Shown: in pieces, positions 32,301 through 40,114 of the stretch
How the letters are laid out: each line of letters begins with the position of its first letter
How positions within the stretch are numbered: the stretch's first letter is position 1
Translations under genes and position numbers: made by a program
Assembly (NCBI GenBank): GCA_038528235.1
Contig: JBCBEX010000034.1
Span: 1-41,206 of the forward strand
Length of the DNA stretch: 41,206 bases
Direction: 5' to 3'
DNA from: JBCBEX01 sp038528235
GTDB taxonomy: Bacteria; Bacteroidota; Rhodothermia; Rhodothermales; Rubricoccaceae
Notes under the pieces: model-generated
Told to the model about the DNA's origin: nothing
What the model saw: the letters and a program-made list of their open reading frames with translations, nothing else
The model's database searches: none

Positions 32301-32755
32301 CGCACTTCGCCCGTTGGATTGTCGACGCTGTGGACGTTGACGTAGTAGCCTCCCGCGTCGAGTCGGTCGATCTGCTCCTGCGTCAGCTCAAACGTGTTGC
32401 TGGCGGCCTGGAACTGGCCGCTGCGCTGCTGCGCACCGAGCGTCGGGTTGAGGACGATGTCCACGGGCCCGTTCTCGGTCGGCCCGCCGATGTGCAGGTG
32501 CGCGCCGATGTCGGTGTTGTAGGCGCTTTCGAGGTTCCGGAAGCTGCCCGTCACCACGAGGGTGGTACCGTTGAGCTGGAGGTCAACGCGCCCCGTGGCA
32601 CCTGACTCTACAGCGGGTACTTCGTTGCTGCCCGAGAGAATGGCGTTGTAGTCAGAGGTCTGGGCGAGCGCGGCCGGTGCGAAGGCAACCAGCGCGGCGA
32701 GCGCGAGGGTGGAAGCAAGCCGTCGAAGGCCGCTCCCGAGAGTAGCGGAGATCAT
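29315..32755 (-). CDS. CHRD-OB-(DUF4397)x3-T9SS type A secreted protein
   Basis: 1146 residues from ATG 32755. Signal peptide 1-32. CHRD domain at about 35-160 (LSGSNEVPAVESGATG, IGAHLHIGGPTENGPVDIVL, YYVNVHSVDNPTGEVRGQ). An OB-fold-like region at about 163-365 (VTIEGTVSRALGQFAYLQD, VVRITGTTSEFRQLFQI, GELVRVTGATIDGG), resembling the DUF5689/YhcR nucleic-acid-type OB folds. Three DUF4397 modules start near 368, 595 and 827, each with VIHNSPDPAA and, about 115 residues later, VHGSPxAPxVD. A T9SS type A domain at about 1060-1146 (LRGNYPNPFAATT, VSVYDVLGRTV, final MTVVR). Likely a large surface adhesin or matrix protein (inference). An open extension of 49 codons upstream lacks a signal and is rejected. 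Own terminator. Confidence 0.93.
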   Translation of the reverse strand: MISATLGSGLRRLASTLALAALVAFAPAALAQTSDYNAILSGSNEVPAVESGATGRVDLQLNGTTLVVTGSFRNLESAYNTDIGAHLHIGGPTENGPVDIVLNPTLGAQQRSGQFQAASNTFELTQEQIDRLDAGGYYVNVHSVDNPTGEVRGQVLPLANVIPIADARAMGTGMEVTIEGTVSRALGQFAYLQDETAGITIRQPSGDLFDDIADGDIGPGTVVRITGTTSEFRQLFQINDGDLTAYEVRGQSTAPQPQVVTLSDLIATGEDFEGELVRVTGATIDGGVGGTFAAGTNYSADDGTGALTLRVGNADNTNRDDTGIPTGPITVTSVVTQFDFSDPAVGYQLLPIQVGDLSAPTQVIHNSPDPAASVVDIYINAGADDAPALADVPFRRATGFLNLPAGVDLTISIAPGDSESVDEFVFQNTYVLNGGNTQLIATGVLSDDLPANPESISTDFTLLVAANAQVASADPMQVDFNVVHGSPNAPSVDVNARGVGTLFPNAPYTGITGYTGVAPDTYIIDITAAGSPDAVFSAVAPLADAAGGALTVLASGFLGENPGLPGFGLLAVFPDGASTLLPAATANVQVIHNSPDPAAATVDIYINGQEGDDPTLPGVPFRGATGFLPLPAGEEIIVTVVPEGGAIADGAAFPFTLDPLVNYQLIATGVLSDGLPANPEEISTDFVLLARDGALIQTSSMNEVGVSVVHGSPDAPTVDALVRGAGIALADDAPYQGITPYTIVPPGEYIVDITLADGTTNVAAFTADLTGAGGRGVTVLASGYLSPTGDLPAFGLLAVFPNGDSDLLPAAPLPAQALVQVIHNSPDPAAATVDIFINGQDGDDPTIPDLAFRTATEFVPVPAGEEITVTVVPDGANFADGASFPFTLDDGVNYQLIATGVLSDGLPANPENISTAFTLLPRADALPAADADDEVAISVVHGSPNAPTVDALVRGTTIALADDAPYQGITGYTVVPEGVYVVDITLADGVSLVAAYDVDVSEAGGSAITVLASGYLNPPTSDLPAFELLAVFGDGSEALLPLSVSNEDGTGTLPEVFALRGNYPNPFAATTRIGFDLPSDAEVRVSVYDVLGRTVAEIAPTRLAAGSGQTVDLDASRLAAGAYVYRVEAQMGAETRVETGRMTVVR
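29590..31660 (-). repeat. Three tandem DUF4397-coding repeats, about 690 bases each
   Basis: The block gggatccggg lies at 30271, 30965 and (ending) 31646-31654, spaced 694 and 681 bases, in each case coding for the HNSPDP motif. The two C-terminal modules are closer to each other than to the first. Internal duplication within one gene, likely to vary in copy number between strains. Confidence 0.8.
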
Positions 32756-33073
32756 GGAAGAGAAAGGCGGATGTGAGAAGGGAAGGGCGAGGACTCGAAG
32801 ACACCGTCGTGCAGAGAGGGCCGCCTCATGCCCCCTTGGGGGACGGAGCGGCAGGACAGTGGCCCGCAGCCGAGTCACGGTCCCTCCGACGACATGAGAC
32901 ACACGAGCGGTTCCGCGCCGTCGTCAAGGACCTGCACGTATCGTACCCGCACGGTCAGAAGGATGACCACCGTCTCCGCACATTCTGGTCGAGGTTCGCG
33001 GCAACCCCCTCAGCGCTGCGGCGTACGTGCCCCCGCATTTCACACGCCCCAGATACTGGCCACTCCATCCTTC
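32756..33073. other. Divergent spacer between the triple-DUF4397 gene and ispH
   Basis: 318 bases. Open frames in phase with both flanking genes cross it but carry no family motifs. I see no convincing promoter hexamers, repeat or RNA gene; it must hold both promoters. Confidence 0.5.
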
Positions 33074-34327
33074 ATGGCCCGCACGTTCAACGTCCCCGAG
33101 TTCTACCGCAGCGCGATCATCGGGCCGGTCAAGGCCGCCCGCCGTGCCACCGACCCCCTCAAGCGCGACCTCGCACCCAGCATCCTCGACTTCGGCCCCG
33201 TCCGCTTCAAGATCGGCCGTCACTTCGGCTTCTGCTACGGCGTCGAGAACGCCATCGAGATCGCGTACAAGGCACTTGAGGCGCACCCCGAGAAGGCGGC
33301 CAACGGGCAGATCTATCTCCTCTCGGAGATGATCCACAACCCGCACGTCAACGAGGACTTGCAGGGGCGCGGCATCCGCTTTCTCCGCACCACCACCGGC
33401 GAGCAACTCATTCCATTCGACACGCTCGGCCCCGACGACCTGATCATCATCCCAGCGTTTGGCACCACGCGCGAGATCGAGGCGACCCTCGCCGAGCGCG
33501 GTGTGAACACGAAGGCCTACGACACGACCTGTCCGTTCGTCACAAAGGTGTGGAAAAAGAGCGCCCAGATCGCTCGGAAGGACTACACGATCGTCGTGCA
33601 CGGCAAGCGCTACCACGAGGAGACGCGCGCCACGTTCAGCCACGCCGAGGCAGGCGCGCCGGTGGTCGTCGTCCGCAACATGGAGGAGACCGAGCGGCTG
33701 GCGCAGGTCATCCGTGGCGAGCAGGACGCCGCGTTCTTCTTCGACCAGTTCCCGGACCGCTACTCCGAAGGCTTCGACCCAGACCGGGACCTCGCGCGCA
33801 TCGGCGTGGTCAACCAGACGACGATGCTCGCCACCGAGACGCAGGCCATCGCCGACCATCTCAAGCAGACGATGGTCGAACGCTACGGAGCCGATGCCAT
33901 CGACGACCACTTCGCGGACACGTCGGACACGCTCTGCTACGCGACGAAGGAGAACCAGGACGCCACCAAAGCGCTCATCGCCGACGGCGCTGATCTGGCG
34001 CTCATCGTCGGGGGCTACAACTCCTCGAACACGAGCCACCTCGCCGAATTGGCTGAGGAGGCGATGCCGACCTACTTCGTCTCGGGGCCTGAGGAACTGG
34101 AGAGCCCCGACGAAATTCGGCACTTCCACTACCGCACGAAGACGCACCACGTCACCCGCGACTGGCTACCGCTCGACTTCGGCCGTCCGTTCGATATCCT
34201 CCTCACCGCTGGGGCTTCGTGCCCCGACGCGCTCCTCGACGGCGTAATCCGCAAGGTCGTCGGCTGGTTCGAGGCCGCGCGCTCCGTGGAGGACGCGCTC
34301 GCCCCGTTCGAAGCGGAGGCAGCGTAG
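33074..34327 (+). CDS. ispH: 4-hydroxy-3-methylbut-2-enyl diphosphate reductase
   Basis: 417 residues. Last step of the MEP isoprenoid pathway, giving IPP and DMAPP with a [4Fe-4S] cluster. Cluster cysteines are C54 (FGFCYGVENAI), C153 (DTTCPFVTKVW) and C288 (SDTLCYATKENQD). Substrate-contacting motifs are visible: IHNPHVNEDL, NQTTMLATE, GGYNSSNTSHLAELAE, GASCPDALLDGVIRKV. It is the long IspH form, about 100 residues more than E. coli, as in cyanobacteria, plants and Rhodothermales. The N-terminal extension (FYRSAIIGPVKAARRATDPLKRDL) belongs to that form. ATG 33074 is chosen; the open frame back to 32828 overlaps the divergent gene's upstream region. Single gene. Confidence 0.96.
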   Translation: MARTFNVPEFYRSAIIGPVKAARRATDPLKRDLAPSILDFGPVRFKIGRHFGFCYGVENAIEIAYKALEAHPEKAANGQIYLLSEMIHNPHVNEDLQGRGIRFLRTTTGEQLIPFDTLGPDDLIIIPAFGTTREIEATLAERGVNTKAYDTTCPFVTKVWKKSAQIARKDYTIVVHGKRYHEETRATFSHAEAGAPVVVVRNMEETERLAQVIRGEQDAAFFFDQFPDRYSEGFDPDRDLARIGVVNQTTMLATETQAIADHLKQTMVERYGADAIDDHFADTSDTLCYATKENQDATKALIADGADLALIVGGYNSSNTSHLAELAEEAMPTYFVSGPEELESPDEIRHFHYRTKTHHVTRDWLPLDFGRPFDILLTAGASCPDALLDGVIRKVVGWFEAARSVEDALAPFEAEAA

Positions 34328-34384
34328 AGGCTCTCCGCTTCGGTAGGCGGAACGACAGCAAGTTCGCCTGTCGCTGTGCTACAG

Positions 34385-34510
34385 TGTTATCCTGAACTCG
34401 GTTCAGAGCCGAGGGCAGGCGAAGTCAATCTCTGGCGACTCGAATGTCTCGCAGCAATGCTGAGATGCTGAAACCGGAGGTTCACGCCAGTAATCAAGTT
34501 CAGCATGACA
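34385..34510. repeat. REP-like inverted element B
   Basis: Left end TGTTATCCTGAAC (34385-34397) and right end GTTCAGCATGACA (34498-34510) are inverted relatives (TGTYATnCTGAAC). They belong to the same family as element A at 26018-26171 (TGTCATYCTGAGCG). The interior contains further ctcggttcagagccgag and ctgagatgctgaaacc words. Confidence 0.6.
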
Positions 34511-34567
34511 ATGGTGTAGGTGGCGAGCGCACCGAGGAGGACGCATGGCTACAACGAGCCGAGATCC

Positions 34568-34604
34568 ATGCAAAACCGCTCGGCAGCGACAGGCTACCGA
34601 GCGG
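34568..34604 (-). terminator. Terminator of the T9SS cargo gene
   Basis: 10-bp stem AACCGCTCGG (34572-34581) / CCGAGCGGTT (34595-34604), extended by three pairs after a mismatch, followed on the minus strand by TTTTGCAT. It lies 31 bases past the stop at 34636. Confidence 0.75.
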
Positions 34605-34635
34605 TTCGTGCGGAGTTAGATAGGATCGGCTTCCG

Positions 34636-36660
34636 CTACTTCAGCAGGAGTAGGCGTCCTGTTGTGGATCGCTCGGCCGTCTCGACGCGGTAGAGGTAGA
34701 CCCCGCTCGCGAGGCTGCTGGCGTCGAAGCGGACCGTCTGGGTGCCTTCCTGCACCTGGTTGTCTACGAGCAGCGCCACGCGGCGGCCGAGCACATCGAA
34801 GACGCTCACCGTTACCGGGGACTGCCGGTCGACCGTGTAGGTGATCTGCGTCGACGGGTTGAACGGGTTCGGGTAGGCCCCGGCGTTGCTGGTCTGGCAC
34901 GCGCGGTTGTTGGTGGCGTCCGGGTCGTCCTGGTCGCCAGCGCGCACCTCGACGCAGTTGTCGACGGGCCTGCGGACACGGGACTGGAAGGTCTCGCCAG
35001 GCGCGAGCGATGGCAGGGCGACCGACTCGATTTCGTCGCGGCCTCGGTATCCTGCGATGGCGCCCGTGGAGGTGCTCGGCCCGAGGTTCGTGATGGTGGC
35101 CGTGCGGCCGTCGTAGACGATCACGAGGTCGGCCTCGTCAGCAGGTGCCGGGGGGGGCGGATCGACGGGCGGGTCGACCGGGGGATCGACGGGCGGGTCC
35201 ACAGGCGGCTCGACACCGCCGCCGGAGGACGGGGTGCCGTCGAGACGACGCGTGGGCGTGCCGGCACCGTAGTACGTGAATGCCCGTTTCGAGAGCGCCT
35301 CAGCCTCGCCGCGGCTGATCGGCGTTTGCGAGTAGCGCGAGCGGCGTAGACCGACCACGGTGATGTACTGCTCCGAGCGGGCGTCTGTCCATGGCAAGCT
35401 CTGGGGCACGATGAAGCCGCTCGTGCCGCGGTCCAGCGCGTCGCCGGTGCACTGCTGGTAGAGGTCGCCTTCGAGGTAGACGGTCTCGATGGTGAGGTCG
35501 GGCCAGTCCGTGGTCACCTGGAGGGCCGTCGCCACCGAGCCCTGGCGGCCGTTGACGACCTCCCAGAACGGCTCGTTGGCCGAGCGCGACGCCGCCACGA
35601 AGGCATCGGGGCGCCCGTCGATGCGGAGCGCGAGGTTCTCCTGGTTGTCGTAGGTGGCATCCCGGAACGATGGCGCGTAGTCCACGAGGTCCATCAGCGA
35701 GGGGACCGGGTGGACGCGCACGTCGGTCACACTGACCACGTCTTGCTCGTAGAAGTACGTCGTCCGGGTGGTGATCGGGCCGGAGTTGAAGCCGCGCACC
35801 ACGCGGATGCCACGCACCGGCCCGTCGATGTTGGCCACGAGCGTGCCGCGTGCCACCGAGGCGGTCCATTCGCTGCGGGCGCAGTAGCCGGGCGCAAAGA
35901 GAAACTTGCGGCGATCCAGGAGGTCCGAGGCCGAGCGGTTGGCCGAGGCGGACTTCACAAAGAGCGCGTCCGAGATCCAGCGGTCGCTAAACTCCTGGCG
36001 GTAGTATGGGGTCTCGGCAAAGGAACGCTCTGGGTTCGAGCCGACGAGTTCGCCCGCTTCCTCGATGATCTCGTATTCACCTTTGCCCTGGAAGTCGTAG
36101 GCCTGCGGGAAGGAGCCAGCCTCGAGCGCGAACTCGTACTGGACGAGGTCCTGCCCCGCGCCTTGGTCTCGGTTATTGCGGCTGACGTAGAGGTAGACGA
36201 CGCCCGACTCGGTTACCACGGTGGTTCGCGTGTTCTGGCGTACGGCGTTGGGGTGGCGGTTGCCTGGAGCGAGGTCTCCAGCGAACCGCTCCATGAAGAC
36301 GATCTCGTCGTCGGCGTCGAAGGTCGGGTCGGAGTCGGCCCCGAGCAGACTCCTCGGGTCCGTGTATTCGAGCACCTCGACCTGGTCGATGATCAGCTGA
36401 CAGTTGGCTACGTTGTCGCAGCCGGAGAAGTCGCGGCCGACGTAGGCAGCGGACACGTCCACCCACTCGCGTTCGTCAACCTGAACAGGGATCTGGACCC
36501 AGCCCGTCCGGGATGTCCACGAGAAGGCGAGGATAGACGTAGGGGCCGCCCCGTTGAGTGCGGGGACCTGTTCGCCGGTGCGAACGACCTCTGAGGCTGA
36601 CGCCACCGGAGCCAGAAGCAGGAGCAGGGCGACGCACAGCGAAAGCGTAACAGCGCGCAT
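34636..36660 (-). CDS. T9SS type A sorting domain secreted protein with Pro-rich linker
   Basis: 674 residues from ATG 36660, which opens on a signal peptide (RAVTLSLCVALLLLLAPVASAS). A large unassigned exported region (about 24-480) carries VQIPVQVDEREWVDVS, SDPTFDADDEIVFMERFAGD, VVYLYVSRNNRD and DRRKFLFAPGYCARSEW. The text suggests a beta-rich glycoside-hydrolase-associated or carbohydrate-binding-like fold, but no catalytic motif is recognised. A (PPVD)n/PPPP linker (about 487-505) precedes a small CARDB-like domain (about 508-590: DLVIVYDGRTATITNLGPST, DDPDATNNRACQ). The T9SS type A domain is at about 593-674 (AYPNPFNPSTQITY, VSVFDVLGRRV, SGVYLYRVET, final RLLLLK). A 90-codon upstream extension of the frame is leader. 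Confidence 0.88.
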   Translation of the reverse strand: MRAVTLSLCVALLLLLAPVASASEVVRTGEQVPALNGAAPTSILAFSWTSRTGWVQIPVQVDEREWVDVSAAYVGRDFSGCDNVANCQLIIDQVEVLEYTDPRSLLGADSDPTFDADDEIVFMERFAGDLAPGNRHPNAVRQNTRTTVVTESGVVYLYVSRNNRDQGAGQDLVQYEFALEAGSFPQAYDFQGKGEYEIIEEAGELVGSNPERSFAETPYYRQEFSDRWISDALFVKSASANRSASDLLDRRKFLFAPGYCARSEWTASVARGTLVANIDGPVRGIRVVRGFNSGPITTRTTYFYEQDVVSVTDVRVHPVPSLMDLVDYAPSFRDATYDNQENLALRIDGRPDAFVAASRSANEPFWEVVNGRQGSVATALQVTTDWPDLTIETVYLEGDLYQQCTGDALDRGTSGFIVPQSLPWTDARSEQYITVVGLRRSRYSQTPISRGEAEALSKRAFTYYGAGTPTRRLDGTPSSGGGVEPPVDPPVDPPVDPPVDPPPPAPADEADLVIVYDGRTATITNLGPSTSTGAIAGYRGRDEIESVALPSLAPGETFQSRVRRPVDNCVEVRAGDQDDPDATNNRACQTSNAGAYPNPFNPSTQITYTVDRQSPVTVSVFDVLGRRVALLVDNQVQEGTQTVRFDASSLASGVYLYRVETAERSTTGRLLLLK

Positions 36661-37279
36661 CGAAGAGGAGGGGATAGCGTGGAGGGGATGCGGTGGAATG
36701 GCGGGTGAGCCGACCACAAAGCGATTCCCGTACCGATCACGACGGTGGGGAGCACCGGTAACAGAAAAAGCCGCTTCTAAAGAAAACGAAGACCAGGCAA
36801 GAACGCAAAGCGGCGAAAAGCCTCGCTTAGACCCCATGAAGGAGGTACGGGATCCTGGTGACCCCTGCGCCAAAGCGGGGAGACTCAACGCTTTGGGTTT
36901 ATGGACCGCCTGGAACCGTTTTTTTCGCACGGTCAGCTGATAGGCAGCGCCGTCGGTAGCGCGCAGAGAGGGAGGTGCCGGGCTGGATTTATGCGGTTAA
37001 TACCTTCCGTGAATGGTATATCACCGTGACACCTGACCTAGGCAAAGGCTACGTTCTGACCGATTGTCACTTCGTTTTTCCTCGGCGGTGTTTTGTTGTC
37101 CTCGTTGGGCTTACAGGTAGCGTAGACGGTGTCGTACGTGGAGCGTGGGTCCGGCTGACGCGCGGCCCCCGGCAAGGCGGGCGACAGGCGACGAGGCGCC
37201 ACGCGCCGGTGAACGGAATCGGCGCGCCTCGGTACTTTGCAGCGACGCCCTTCCTTCTCCCGCCGACCGCTCTGCTCTC
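36661..37279. other. Divergent spacer between the T9SS cargo gene and tkt
   Basis: 619 bases, AT-richer than its surroundings around 36760-37110. It contains the hairpin at 36870-36896, a run of seven T (about 36918-36926), an ATACC-N10-GGTAT inverted repeat near 37000-37020 inside a TA-rich patch that could hold promoters in both directions, and a T-rich stretch at about 37073-37101. No gene is credible; the open frames here are extensions of the flanking genes. Confidence 0.55.
36870..36896. promoter_or_regulatory. Hairpin in the leader of the T9SS cargo gene
   Basis: Perfect 8-bp stem CCAAAGCG / CGCTTTGG around GGGAGACTCAA, about 210 bases before the minus-strand start. It may be part of a structured leader RNA; no known riboswitch class was matched. 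Confidence 0.35.
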
Positions 37280-39304
37280 ATGGCCGACGCCCCCGCCCTC
37301 GACAAGCCTGCGCTCCACGCCATCGCCGCGCGCACCATCCGTGGCCTCACCATCGACGCCGTCGAGCACGCCAACTCGGGCCACCCCGGCCTCCCGATGG
37401 GCATGGCCGACGCCGCCGTCACGCTCTGGGCCGACTTCCTCGCCTTCGATCCCGACGCGCCCGAGTGGGCTGACCGCGACCGCTTCGTGCTCTCCGCCGG
37501 GCACGGCTCGATGCTGCTCTACAGCCTCCTCCACCTCGCGGGCTACGCCGTCTCGCTCGACGACCTCCAGCACTTCCGCCAACTCCATTCGCCGACGGCC
37601 GGGCACCCCGAGTACGGCCTTGCGCCTGGCATCGAGACCACGACCGGGCCGCTCGGGCAGGGCATCGCCAACGCGGTCGGCCTCGCGCTCGCCGAGAAGC
37701 ACCTCGCTGCCACGTTTAACACCGACGCGCACACGGTCGTCGACCACTTCACCTACGTCATCGCCTCCGACGGCGACCTGATGGAGGGCGTCTCCAACGA
37801 GGCGTCGTCGCTCGCGGGCCACCTCGGGCTCGGCAAGCTCGTCGTGCTCTACGACGACAACGAGGTCACCATCGACGGCCACACCGACCTCTCATTCTCG
37901 GAGGACGTGCCGGGTCGGTACGAGGCGCTCGGCTGGCACGTGATCCGCGACATCGACGGGCACGACATCGACGCGGTTGCCGAGGCGATCCGCTCGGCGC
38001 AGGCCGAGGGCTCGCGCCCGACGCTCATCCAGACGAAGACCACCATCGGCTTCGGCAGCCCGAACCTCGCGGGCAAATCGGATATCCACTCGGACCCGCT
38101 TGGCGCGGACGAGGTGCGGGCGACGAAAGAGAACCTCGGCATCCCGCACGAGCCCACGTTCTACATTCCGACGGGCGCGAAGGCGCTGCTTGAAGAGGCC
38201 GCCGACCGAGGCCGCGCCCAGCACGCCGACTGGACCGCGCGCTTCGAAGCCTACCGCGCCGCTCACCCTGATCTCGCCGCCCGCTTCGAGGCGCAGATGG
38301 CCGGCACGCTCCCCGACGGCTGGGACGCTGGGCTGCCCGCGTTCGACGCCGACGCCAAGGGCATGGCGACGCGCGCGGCCAGCGGCAAGGTGCTCGGCGC
38401 GCTCGTCCCGGCCGTGCCGCAGCTCATCGGCGGCTCAGCGGACCTCACGCCGAGCAACAAGACCCGCACGTCGGACATGCGCGACGTGACGGCGGCGGAT
38501 GCAGGCGGGCGCTACGTCCGCTTCGGCGTCCGCGAGCACGGGATGGGCGCGGTGATGAACGGCCTCACGCTCCACGGCGGCCTCCAGGCCTACGGCGGGA
38601 CGTTCCTCATCTTCTCGGACTACATGAAGCCGACGATCCGCCTCGCGGCGCTCATGCACCAGCCGGTCCTGTTTGTCTTCACGCACGACTCCATTGGCGT
38701 CGGTGAGGACGGTCCGACGCACCAGCCCATCGAGCAGCTTGCGGGGCTGCGCGCGATCCCGAACCTCGCGGTCTTCCGGCCGTGCGATGCCAACGAGACG
38801 CGCGAGGCGTGGAAGGCCGCCCTGCTGCGCACCGACGGACCGTCGGCGTTCGCGTTCACGCGCCAGGGCTGCCCGACGCTCGACCGCACGACGCATGCGT
38901 CGGCCGACGGCGTGCACCAGGGCGGCTATGTGCTCGCTGACTGCGATGGAACGCCGGACGTGTTGCTCATCGGCGCGGGCTCCGAGGTGCACCTTTGCCT
39001 CGCTGCGCAGGCCACGCTGAAAGACGAAGGCATCGCCGCCCGCGTCGTCTCGATGCCCTGCTGCGAGCTGTTCGACGCGCAGGACGCGGCTTACCGTGCA
39101 TCCGTGCTGCCGCCGGGCGTCCGGGCTCGCGTGACTGTGGAGGCGGGCAGCACGCTCGGCTGGGGCCGCTATGCCGGGCTCGACGGCGTCTCCGTCGGCC
39201 TCGACCGCTTCGGCGAGAGCGCACCGGGCGGTCAGGTGATGAAGGCGCTCGGCTTCACGCCCGAGGCCGTCGCCGCCGCCGCAAAGCAGTCGCTTGGCCG
39301 CTAG
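37280..39304 (+). CDS. tkt: Transketolase
   Basis: 674 residues, normal length. A thiamine-diphosphate enzyme transferring two-carbon units in the non-oxidative pentose phosphate pathway. Visible: HANSGHPGLPMGMADAAVTLW near residue 30, the HFRQLHSPTAGHPEYG segment, the ThDP/Mg motif SDGDLMEGVSNEASSLAGHL (about 157-176) ending in YDDNEVTIDG, the PYR domain with FGVREHGMGAVMNGLTLHGG and the HDSIGVGEDGPTHQPIEQL loop with its catalytic His, and a C-terminal domain (VTVEAGSTLGWGRYAG). ATG 37280 is chosen; a 45-codon upstream frame is Arg-rich leader. The next gene starts 7 bases after the stop, so they are co-transcribed. Confidence 0.97.
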   Translation: MADAPALDKPALHAIAARTIRGLTIDAVEHANSGHPGLPMGMADAAVTLWADFLAFDPDAPEWADRDRFVLSAGHGSMLLYSLLHLAGYAVSLDDLQHFRQLHSPTAGHPEYGLAPGIETTTGPLGQGIANAVGLALAEKHLAATFNTDAHTVVDHFTYVIASDGDLMEGVSNEASSLAGHLGLGKLVVLYDDNEVTIDGHTDLSFSEDVPGRYEALGWHVIRDIDGHDIDAVAEAIRSAQAEGSRPTLIQTKTTIGFGSPNLAGKSDIHSDPLGADEVRATKENLGIPHEPTFYIPTGAKALLEEAADRGRAQHADWTARFEAYRAAHPDLAARFEAQMAGTLPDGWDAGLPAFDADAKGMATRAASGKVLGALVPAVPQLIGGSADLTPSNKTRTSDMRDVTAADAGGRYVRFGVREHGMGAVMNGLTLHGGLQAYGGTFLIFSDYMKPTIRLAALMHQPVLFVFTHDSIGVGEDGPTHQPIEQLAGLRAIPNLAVFRPCDANETREAWKAALLRTDGPSAFAFTRQGCPTLDRTTHASADGVHQGGYVLADCDGTPDVLLIGAGSEVHLCLAAQATLKDEGIAARVVSMPCCELFDAQDAAYRASVLPPGVRARVTVEAGSTLGWGRYAGLDGVSVGLDRFGESAPGGQVMKALGFTPEAVAAAAKQSLGR

Positions 39305-39310
39305 CCGCCG

Positions 39311-39961
39311 ATGAAGTTGCTCGTTCTAGGTGCATCCGGGGGCTGCGGACAATGGCTCTGTCGCCTCGCAACGGAGCGCGGTCACATGGTCCGTGCGCTC
39401 GTTCGCGACGGCACGCCGTTCTCGCCGTCGCAGACCACCGAGGTGTTTCGCGGCAGCGCGCTCGACCGTGCCGTGCTCGACCGCGCTGCGGACAGCTGCC
39501 ACGCCGTCGTATCGGCGCTCGGCATCAAGCGCAAGGCGGTGTGGAACCCATGGTCGGCCCCCGCCTCGCCAACGGACCTCACCACGCGCGTCGCCGAGCA
39601 TCTCGTGGAGGTGCTCCCGGGTCACGGCATCGAGCGCCTCGTCGCAATCAGTGCAGGCGGCGTCGCAGAGAGCCGGGCGCAGGTGAACCCGCTGTTTCGG
39701 ACGCTGATCGACCGGAGCACCATCGGCGTGGCCTACGCCGACCTCGCAGGGATGGAGCAGGTGCTCGCCGCAAGCAACCTCGACTGGATGGCCGTCCGCC
39801 CCGTGACGCTCGCGCCGGGCAGCCCAACGGGCCGCGCGCACCAAGTGGACCACTACGGCCTCACCTCGCACATCCGCCGCAGCGACGTAGCCGCGTACAT
39901 GCTCGACGCGGTCGTGCAGCCCGAACCGTTCGCCGATCGGACCCCGATGATCGCGGGTTGA
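39311..39961 (+). CDS. NAD(P)-binding oxidoreductase, atypical SDR family
   Basis: 216 residues. A Rossmann start LLVLGASGGCGQWLCRLA (GxxGxxG at 7-13), followed by VRALVRD (NADP-preferring Arg after strand 2) and a VVSALG strand end. The usual Tyr-xxx-Lys of classical SDRs is not present, and the sequence ISAGGVAESRAQ with LEVLPGHGIERLVAIS fits the atypical NAD(P)H-binding group (NmrA/biliverdin-reductase-B-like). The WMAVRPVTLAPGSPTG and HIRRSDVAAYMLD segments are typical of the group. Substrate unknown. It lies 7 bases behind tkt and is the second gene of that unit; the functional link is unclear. Confidence 0.82.
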   Translation: MKLLVLGASGGCGQWLCRLATERGHMVRALVRDGTPFSPSQTTEVFRGSALDRAVLDRAADSCHAVVSALGIKRKAVWNPWSAPASPTDLTTRVAEHLVEVLPGHGIERLVAISAGGVAESRAQVNPLFRTLIDRSTIGVAYADLAGMEQVLAASNLDWMAVRPVTLAPGSPTGRAHQVDHYGLTSHIRRSDVAAYMLDAVVQPEPFADRTPMIAG

Positions 39962-40114
39962 GCCTCGTCAAAGCAGCACTAAATGTCTGGCCGTGAACGG
40001 ATTGGACGTTTGTGGCTACCCTGGTGCGAGGTTGTGACAGGTTTGCGATAAAGTCGCAGAGGTCTCCGCCGATGTTGCTACCGTCGCTGCCCCGTCTCCT
40101 GCCGTCTATTCCCT

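Larger units (their letters stand above)
34328..34635. other. Convergent spacer after ispH
   Basis: 308 bases between convergent ispH and the T9SS cargo gene. It contains REP-like element B (34385-34510) and a terminator hairpin (34568-34604). No gene seen. Confidence 0.6.

Noticed and set aside
36820..36940. Known riboswitch (c-di-GMP-I or TPP type) before the T9SS cargo gene
   Set aside because: The conserved GGCAAACC / ACGCAAAGCC or CTGAGA / ACCTGAT motifs are not present on either strand.
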